From Tenrec ecaudatus (lineage: Eukaryota; Chordata; Mammalia; Afrosoricida; Tenrecidae), in assembly GCF_050624435.1 (NCBI RefSeq), contig NC_134539.1:120821525-120885524 (forward strand): 64,000 nucleotides of DNA. Direction: 5' to 3'. A program made the translations under genes and the position numbers. Each line of letters opens with the position of its first letter. The stretch's first letter is position 1. This document shows positions 57,367 to 64,000 of this stretch, piece after piece. The notes under the pieces were generated by a model, which was not told the origin of the DNA, searched no databases, and saw nothing but the letters and a program-made list of their open reading frames with translations.

Positions 57367-57560
57367 GCTCCCCTCATCCCCTCGGCCGGGGGTCGGAGCC
57401 TGGTCTCGCCCCCACCCCCCTCTCGCCTTCTCGGCGTCCCTGGGTGACGGTGTCGACGTCCCCCGGCCCCTTCCTCCTCCCCCTACACTAACAAGTGCGG
57501 CTTCTGCCCCGGCAGCTCCTCCCGGCCGCCGCCACCGCCTCCATGCCGAATCACGTGACC
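57367..57560 (-). other. USP32: USP32 5' UTR / start region (extent inferred)
   Basis: Minus-strand sequence directly upstream of the start codon, G+C-rich with a GCGGTGGCGGC-type stretch (57520-57545). The 5' limit is a guess placed at the E-box; transcripts may start anywhere in the island. Confidence 0.5.
57551..57559. promoter_or_regulatory. CACGTG E-box / CLEAR-like site
   Basis: TCACGTGAC matches nine of the ten bases of the TFEB/TFE3 CLEAR consensus GTCACGTGAC and equally the USF/MYC E-box. It is about 190 bp upstream of the USP32 start codon. Confidence 0.6.
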
Positions 57561-57870
57561 CGCTCCCACCCCGCCCCTTTCCCCTCCCTCCTACTCCGCC
57601 CTTGTCCCTCCCCCCTCCTCCCCTCCCTTCCCTTCCCCGTTCACGCCCTCGCCCCTCCCCCACCCTTCCCCGACTCCTGCCAAGGGTCACCTGACCCGAG
57701 GCCCGGGATTGTTCCGGGTAATGGCCGCCAGGGGCCAAACGCTCCGCCCCTCCCGACGCTTCCGCGCGCAGGAGCGTAGGGGCGGGGCCCGGTCGCGGCA
57801 CGTAACGCATCATCTCCAGCCTCCCGCCAATGCAAAGGCTCGAGGCCCGGAGCCTCCTCCCGCGAGGGGC

Positions 57871-57878
57871 ACTTCCGG
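57871..57878 (-). promoter_or_regulatory. ETS-type site (CCGGAAGT)
   Basis: ACTTCCGG on the plus strand; the minus strand gives the ETS/GABPA core CCGGAAGT, typical of CpG-island promoters. Confidence 0.5.
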
Positions 57879-58013
57879 GACGCGCGAGGACTCCTTTAGC
57901 GCTCGGTGGGCGGGGCCCGAGCTTCGTCGGTTGACCGGGCAGCTCCCGGGAGTCTAGCCGGGGAGAGAGAGAGCTCCGGTGTATTATGCTTCTGAGTGAT
58001 AGGGGTCGTGAGC

Positions 58014-58097
58014 ATGGACGCGCGGGAACTTTTAGCGCTCTGGAAATCTTTGACCAGGGAAGAGTTGTTAAAGCTGAATTCCCAAGGGTTTCCTTGA
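58014..58097 (+). other. Short ORF (27 codons) facing away from USP32, strong Kozak context
   Basis: ATG at 58014 has A at -3 and G at +4. The frame reads MDARELLALWKSLTREELLK and seven more residues before TGA. It lies on the opposite strand from USP32, just outside the CpG island, where a divergent promoter-associated transcript would start. I know no protein with this N-terminus; no clear splice donor follows (AAGG/GTTTCC would be weak). It could be the first exon of an unannotated divergent transcript or chance. Confidence 0.3.
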
Positions 58098-58237
58098 CCA
58101 GCAAACACTTTCCTACTTTTGTATTCGTCTTTTCCCCAGGCTCGCTGCTGGGTTTTCCTTTACCATGGCAGGCCCAACTCTGAGGCATATTCTTGGAAAA
58201 GTCTTTGCAAAAGACAGCCTTGGCTCACTCCAAGAGT

Positions 58238-58299
58238 TGTCCCCCACCTTAAATAGGGGGTCGCAAGATGTCCCCCACCTTAAATAAGGGGTCGCAAAG
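58238..58299. repeat. 31-bp tandem duplication
   Basis: Two adjacent units sharing TGTCCCCCACCTTAAATA and GGGGTCGCAA, differing at about three positions. It lies about 250 bp beyond the CpG island. Confidence 0.85.
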
Positions 58300-58344
58300 G
58301 TCCTTGGTTTTTAACGAGTTTGCTTTCTAAACTCAAAACTCACT

Positions 58345-58485
58345 GCCATGAGGAATTAGAGTTGGCTGCTACCTATAAGGCCACAGTTCGAAACCACCAG
58401 GTGCTCCCGCAACGCTTTGCAGCCTCGGAGACCCCCAGTGGCAGTTCTCCTCTGCGCCGTAGGATTGCTATAGGTTGATTTCTTT
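58345..58485 (+). repeat. AfroSINE, rearranged
   Basis: GTTGGCTGCTACCTATAAGG, CCACAGTTCGAAACCACCAG (clear B-box), GAGACCCCCAGTGGCAGTTC, CCGTAGGATTGCTATAGG; the head is missing. Confidence 0.8.
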
Positions 58486-60715
58486 AGTACCCTGAAAGTC
58501 ACGGTGTAAAACTTGCTGATAAGGAAACAGCTGAACCTTAGTGTTTGGATTAAATTAGTTTTAAGGCTCCAGTTGGATAATTTAGATACAAGGGATGTCG
58601 CTTCTAAAACCAACAGATTCTAATAAGCTCTGTTAGACAAAGAATGCAATACGCTGTTTCACTGCTCACCTTTCCTGGCCAACCAGATTAACAGCGTGGC
58701 ATTAGTCACACGCTCTGCCCTTTCCTGTTCACCACGAGGCAGTTAATTTTAAAACCTCAGATTAGCTCCATTACTAAAAAGGCAAGGACTTGGGAATGTA
58801 CTTCAAAGCTTTTTCATTTCTAGGTCACTAGTTTCATGTAGACTACATCTCCAGACAAAACAACTCAGTCATCTTCAACCAGCAAAGTACGAGTTGAGTT
58901 CAATTATTATAATTGCTAAGAAGTGGAGAGAAGAACCTGAAGAGTTTGATTCCAATATACCCTTGGCATTATTTCTGTCCTAAACAATCAGTACCTGACG
59001 GTGACCTTGTTGTAAAACAGGTATGCTTTGTTGTACTGTCTACATGTTCGCTTGATGTACAGAGTAACAATTAGACGCAGATTACTTCATGTTTCAGGTG
59101 GAACACTTGAAAAACCTGGACTAGATTTATATTCAGGGAAAATATAAGAACATAAACTTTACACTGTAAAATTTAGAGCTGTGTTTAACACTAGAGACTT
59201 CTGAAATCTTTGCCTTAGCTTCAGGCCTGGCTTCCCCTGTGGCCATAAAAATGTTCACCCTGTCGTAGAGTTTATCATGGATGAGGCATTTCTTTAAAAA
59301 ATGGATGTGATAGCAAACTAAGAACTACAAAGGGGTTTCATAAAATTCATGGAAAAAATTTAATTAAAAGAATGGAATTTTTCTATGAAATTTTGAAACT
59401 CCCTCATACTGTTTATCCTCTGAGTTGAATAAAGCACATTATTGAAGACAATGAAACAGGTAGTAATATCTGATGGGAGTTATAAATGTTCAGCTGGGAT
59501 TAAAACCTGCCTCTCAGTTTGTACTACACAGTAGCAGGCAGTCAAATATTAAGTAGCCCTTTCTAGCTTGAAATTGATATAGTACTTAAATTTGATGATG
59601 TAGAAAATCTAAAACCTACTTGTCATGGTGAAAAGAATTCTATTAATCATTTCATTTGTTCAGTTTCATTATCTTTCCCCTAATCCATTGAAGAGTTGGT
59701 CAGCCACTAGACTAAAAACATTAGGTTCTATTAAGGAAACCATTCCTTTAACGATAATTACGTTCCCGTGAAAGGTTGTGCAGATGAAGAATTGAAACAT
59801 GGAAGATTGCTTTGTAATCTCTCCTCTGAGTTGGGCAACCTGCATTCCAGTCTTCCTCTGTACTCCCAGAGAAATGGGACAGTCATTTAGTACTTGCCAA
59901 AGAGGCTCAGGGAAGTAAATAGAACAAAGAGTGGTTCGGCACCTGATTTACATATAACTTTGCCAAGAGCGAGGCCAAGACAGTGTGAAGTATGACTATA
60001 AAATAACAATTGATTTTCTGGATTCTAGGAAAGTTATTATAGACTAATCTTATTGCCATACAGTGACACTATGTGAGGATATGGTCAGTTCTACTTTTAT
60101 TTACATTACAGCATCTTCATTTTTTTAATGAAGTAATACATGTTTATTGTAAAATATTTCCCATTAGTATAAAATTATATATAATATATTTTTTTTAATC
60201 ACACTTTCTGCTTAACCCAATATTACCCCCTGGAAGTAAGGCTTCATAACCTCAGGTGCATCCTTCCAATTTTCTGTAACTGTACCCACCGCATTTTCCA
60301 TCCATACTAATTTTGTAATCTATTGTACTTTAGTACAGTATTTCCCAAAGTGAATCATACCACACTGCCAGGGGGCAATGGAACAAAAGCGGATGACTAC
60401 ACTTTATCCTGTATTATGGGCTATAGTATAAAAATATTTAATTGTCAGGAGGGCACGGAGTAACTTTTTTCCTGAAAAAAAAAACAATAGACCAAATAAG
60501 TGTGGGAACCTATGCAGTCGTCAATCTCAAACAGCTCTTTATATAGTCTATCTTACTCTTCTTAATACCTGTATAGTATTCCACTGTGTAAAATTACCAA
60601 GAGAAAAGACAGCAAGTATAGAGCAATGCTAATATCATAAGCATAGCTAAAATTATAAAGTTTATAAAATTCAGCAAGATGCATGGAATTAATGTTGCAT
60701 AAACTAGAGATTAGC
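58486..60715. other. Upstream intergenic, no gene recognised
   Basis: 2.2 kb of A+T-rich DNA upstream of USP32 with one MITE (listed separately). A T-run and TATA-rich patch lies at 60175-60200. No frame above 60 codons. Confidence 0.6.
59328..59406. mobile_element. Palindromic mariner-type MITE
   Basis: Between TA and TA: CAAAGGGGTTTCATAAAATT mirrors GAAATTTTGAAACTCCCTCA. One of the clearest copies of this family. Confidence 0.65.
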
Positions 60716-60830
60716 TACTGTGTATACTCAAGTATAAGCTGACCCAAATATCAGCTGAGGCACCTAATTTTACCACAAAAACTGCATTAAAATGCTGAGA
60801 AGCTTGGCCTACATATGAGTGTATACAGTA
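60716..60830 (+). mobile_element. TIR element (TACTGTGTATAC type), complete
   Basis: Left TACTGTGTATACTCAAG, right ATGAGTGTATACAGTA, with TA at both outer ends. The body has CTAATTTTACCACAAAAAC as in the copy at 27907. 115 bp, no coding capacity. Confidence 0.7.
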
Positions 60831-61209
60831 TATTACCTTATGCATCATCTGTATCTGGCCATTAAGGCGTGTGAAAGTGATTTTCAGTTCTCCAGAGGGT
60901 TGACAAATCTATAGTAGTGACGTGGCCTTCTATACTTGTGCTTAATGAACTCAGATCTTACCTCCACATGATTATTAAAGAGAATTAGATCTAGCCCTTT
61001 CCAATGAGATTCTAATAAGTTTTATTTGATGCCTTTTCCAATATACATATTGTATCCTGGAAAACATTAGGCAGATTTGGGGATTCTATTTCTGTCACCA
61101 AAGCCTGTTTTAAACTTTAAAATTTCTCTAGAATATTGAATAACAACTTTTATTTTTATTTATTTATTTTACCTTTTTTTTTTTTAATAGCGACTTTTAA
61201 ACACCCGTG
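60831..61209. other. No gene recognised
   Basis: A+T-rich spacer ending in a T-run (61172-61185). Confidence 0.6.
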
Positions 61210-61372
61210 GTTGGAGAAAGGAGGGCATAAAGGGGAGCTGATATCAAAGAGTTCAAGAAAAAATAAAATGTTTTGAAAATGATGGTGGCAGCAATTGTAC
61301 AATTATGCTTGATGTGATTGAATTATGAATTGCTATGATATCTGTAAAAACTCCCAATTAAAAAAAGCTTTG
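61210..61372 (+). repeat. Family A 3' end, diverged
   Basis: GGGGAGCTGATATCAAAGAG, AATGATGGTGGCAGCAATTG, ACTCCCAATTAAAAAAAG; the polyadenylation-like AATAAA is lost. Confidence 0.7.
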
Positions 61373-61379
61373 TCTTTTT

Positions 61380-62160
61380 ATGGTTTTAAGTTTTATTGTA
61401 CATTTCAGCCCACTCTCTCCAGGATCTTCTAATGTGATTCCTGTCAGAGCAGGTAGTGGTAGCTGGGCTCCGTCTAGTTCTTCCTTTCTAAAGAACAGCT
61501 TTTTGGCATATAGTTCAGAAATCATACAATCATATTGAGCAGAGTTGTACCATCATCACCACAATCAAGTTTAAAACATTTTCTTCCTTCTTGTCCTCAT
61601 TGTTATTAGCTTCCCTCTTCCCACAACCTTCCCTGCCACACCCACTGGGAACCATTAACCCACTGATGGTCTCCATAGATTTACTTATCCTGGCTTTCAT
61701 ATACAGAAAAACATTTTTTTAAAGTGAAACAGAAAAAACCTCAATTGAAAGAAAGCAGAAAATATTAAAAATTTGAACAAATTGAAGTCAAACGGGAGGT
61801 CTTAAATGTTAACCTAACTGCATCTGCAATAATCCATCTTCCAATGCATTGTGTATGATAGCAGGCTATTCATATCCCTAATCTATGGTCAGAGAGCACT
61901 CACCAGAGATTTAATCCATGTGTATTTCCCCTTCACAGTTTTTGTTTTTTTTAAATACTGAAACCACTTAGAAAGAATCAAAAGGGGGATCAAATGACAG
62001 GGTATTACATTTTAACATAGCTATGTCTGCCATTATCAACTTTACCTTATTCTCTTAAACAGGGCTCTATTCACATCCATCAACTGTGTTCACTGGAGGC
62101 CTAATCCATGTGTGGATCTGAAAATTGAACCATCTAGCTCATCTTTCTCAGGAAAGGGGA
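61380..62160 (-). repeat. Family C-related repeat
   Basis: TTAACCTAACTGCATCTGCA (61809) and GGGGATCAAATGACAGGG (61986) are the antisense of the 31484-31925 and 31200-31290 segments. The left part (TTTTATTGTACATTTCAGCC at 61392) resembles afrotherian long repeats in reverse. Limits are estimates. Confidence 0.45.
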
Positions 62161-62433
62161 GGCTGATTGTTCCATCTGTCTTCTACTTCCATTTCTCTTC
62201 TTTTCCTCCAAACAGAGAAACCTGTCCTTGTTGGTCAGATGACTGTTGATGAGCTTTTAAGATTCCAGTCACTACTTCACAAAGCAAGATTGGCTGAGGG
62301 ATTCACATTGTTTCCCCTTCGAGTAAAGCATTGTCTTTGTGCAGTATGTTATGCCTGCTGACTTTGGTGTCTCCTAAAGTTATAGTCCTGAGCCCCCAGG
62401 CCAAACAGCTCAAATCCTCAAGGTATTTGTTTT

Positions 62434-63346
62434 TTATCTTTAATCATTTTATTGGGGCTCGTACATTTATCACAATCCACATATGCACCCATTGTGTCAA
62501 GCACACTTGTACACTTGTGTCCATCATCATTCTCAAAACATTTGCTTTCCACTAGAGCCCCTGGTATCAGCTCCTCATTTCCCCCCTCGCTCCTGCTTCC
62601 TGCTCCCTCATGAATCCTTGTTAATTTATAAATTATTATTTTGTCATATCTTGCACTGTCCGACATCTCCCTTCACCTACTTTTCTGTTGTCCATCCCCC
62701 AGGGAGGAGGTTAGATGTAGATCCCTGCAATCAGTTCCCCTTTTCCAACCCACCCTCCCTTCACCCACCGGTATCACCACTCTCAGCACTGATCCTGAAG
62801 GGATCATCAGTCCTGGATTCCCTATGTTTCCAGTTCCTGTCTGTACCAGTGTACATCCTCTGGTCTAGCCAGATTTGTAAGGTAGAATTGGGATCACGAT
62901 AGTGGGAGGGAAGAAGCATTAAAGAACTAGAGGAAAGTCGTATGTTTCATCATTGCTACACTGCACCCTGACTAGCTCGTATCCTCCCTGTAACCCTACT
63001 GTAAGGGGATGTCCAGTTGCCTACAGATGGGTCTTGAGTCCCCAATCTGCACTCCTCCTTCTTCACAATGATTTGATTTTTTTTGTTTTTGATGCTTTAT
63101 ACTTCATCCCTTCGACACCTGGTAATCGCACAGGTTGGTGTGCTTCTTTCATGTGGGCTTTGTTGCTTCTCAGCTAGATGGCCACTTGTTTACCTTCAAT
63201 CCTTTAAGACCCCAGATGCTATATCTTTTGATAGCCGGGCACCATCAGTTTTCTTCATCACTTTTGCTTATGCACCCATTTGTCTTCAGCGGTCGTATCA
63301 GGGAGATGAGCACACAATGGTATGATTTTTTTGTTCTTTGATGTCT
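62434..63346 (-). repeat. Family A, 3' half
   Basis: Minus-strand copy from the tail (ATCATTTTATTGGGGCTCGT) through CCCCCAGGGAGGAGG, the GTGTACATCCTCTGGTC block and one module (about 63075-63335), ending at GATTTTTTTGTTCTTTG. GTATTTGTTTT on both sides (62423-62433, 63347-63357) is the probable target duplication. The 139-codon plus-strand frame 62483-62902 runs antisense through it. Confidence 0.87.
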
Positions 63347-63357
63347 GTATTTGTTTT

Positions 63358-64000
63358 ATTTCTAAGGCATTTTCATAATTTTGTTTTCTGTATACTCCAC
63401 CACCTTCATGGACATAATTGTAATAAAGGTAGATATAAATGTACATATATCTTCAGCAAACTTATGTATATTGGAAGGTATATTCCCATGGTTAACATTA
63501 TTTTTAAAGAGCTTCCAATAGAACATATAATTAGCTTGAAACATCACACTAAGTTAATAGAGTATCAAGTCCTTAAATATCTGAATAATAATCAACTTGA
63601 TGGGTAAACAATGCAAATTCCTCAGCTAAACTATTGGCAGTTAACTATGTTAAATTTAAAGGAAATAAAGTTACAACTAAGTTAGCAATTAAAATAATGT
63701 AACAATGTGATTGATATTTAATATCAGGCAAAATTTATGGCATAAAAACGCAAAACTTGGTACTTCTCTTAATTTGACTATCATTTCATATAATACATAA
63801 CATGATTTTATTTTTGTATTATTTTATATTATAAAATATAGCAAATCTTTTGTAGTTTCCCATTAGGTTTCATAATTGTCAGGAGTTTATCATAGGTTAC
63901 CAAGGAACAATATGTTACTTATTTAATTAAATATTTTAAAGCTAAAGCCTTAATTTACTCTAAAGCCATGCTATGTGGGTATTGATGAAGGAATTTATTC
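63358..64000. other. No gene recognised
   Basis: A+T-rich intergenic DNA to the window edge; a 61-89-codon frame pair at 63338-63607 shows no known motif. Confidence 0.6.

Larger units (their letters stand above)
56990..57990 (-). promoter_or_regulatory. USP32: CpG-island promoter of USP32
   Basis: A sharp rise in G+C and CpG density compared with both flanks, containing USP32 exon 1. No TATA box is visible. Sites seen: GC boxes GGGGCGGGGC (57779-57788), GGGCGGGGC (57908-57916) and CCGCCCC (57744-57750); an E-box with extended TCACGTGAC (57551-57559); ACTTCCGG (57871-57878), an ETS-type site on the minus strand; ATGGCCGCC (57721-57729), YY1-like; and an inverted repeat GGGTCACCTGACCC (57684-57697). 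This is the usual make-up of a broadly expressed, dispersed-start promoter, often bidirectional. The exact transcription start cannot be read from sequence. Confidence 0.9.

Noticed and set aside
56927..57957. Plus-strand proline- and serine-rich frames of 82-134 codons
   Set aside because: Antisense or promoter sequence of extreme composition; no recognisable domain and overlapping frames on both strands.
57241..58188. 315-codon minus-strand frame across the CpG island
   Set aside because: Only its MGAKESR... part is real USP32. The frame stays open upstream because the promoter is very G+C-rich, and downstream it reads through the splice donor into intron.

Overview
The window is mammalian nuclear DNA, and an afrotherian is the best fit. 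Copies of the AfroSINE family occur on both strands throughout. Two perfectly delimited SPIN hAT transposons point, from what is known of SPIN's patchy distribution, to a tenrec (Echinops type) rather than elephant or hyrax. The species call is an inference from repeat content.

The one real protein-coding exon recognised is on the minus strand: exon 1 of USP32 at 57309-57366. It encodes the 19-residue N-terminus MGAKESRIGFLSYEEALRR, followed by a GTGAG splice donor. It lies inside a GC-rich, TATA-less CpG-island promoter (about 56990-57990) with GC boxes, a CACGTG E-box and an ETS-type site. Everything left of 57308 is therefore intron 1 of USP32; no further USP32 exon was found. Everything right of about 57990 is upstream intergenic DNA.

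The intron and the upstream flank are packed with transposable elements. The largest contributor is an AfroSINE-unrelated long non-autonomous retroposon, called 'family A' here: about 18 copies, 12 kb in total, and one apparently complete copy of 1.97 kb at 46015-47984. Others are AfroSINE copies, RTE (BovB-like) 3' fragments, L1 3' fragments, hAT and mariner-type MITEs, old L2/MIR remnants, and three further mid-length afrotherian repeat types (families B, C, D).

Two processed pseudogenes are present. One is a full-length RPS8 retrocopy (30224-30916). The other is a broken retrocopy of a pogo-type transposase gene (12779-14305) inserted into an L1 with an 18-bp target-site duplication.

Many insertions are nested (hAT in AfroSINE, family D in AfroSINE, family A in L1 and in a MITE, RPS8 in family C), which gives a relative chronology. 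No operon, CRISPR, phage or other prokaryotic-type system is present. Most open reading frames in the window are antisense or chance frames in repeats.
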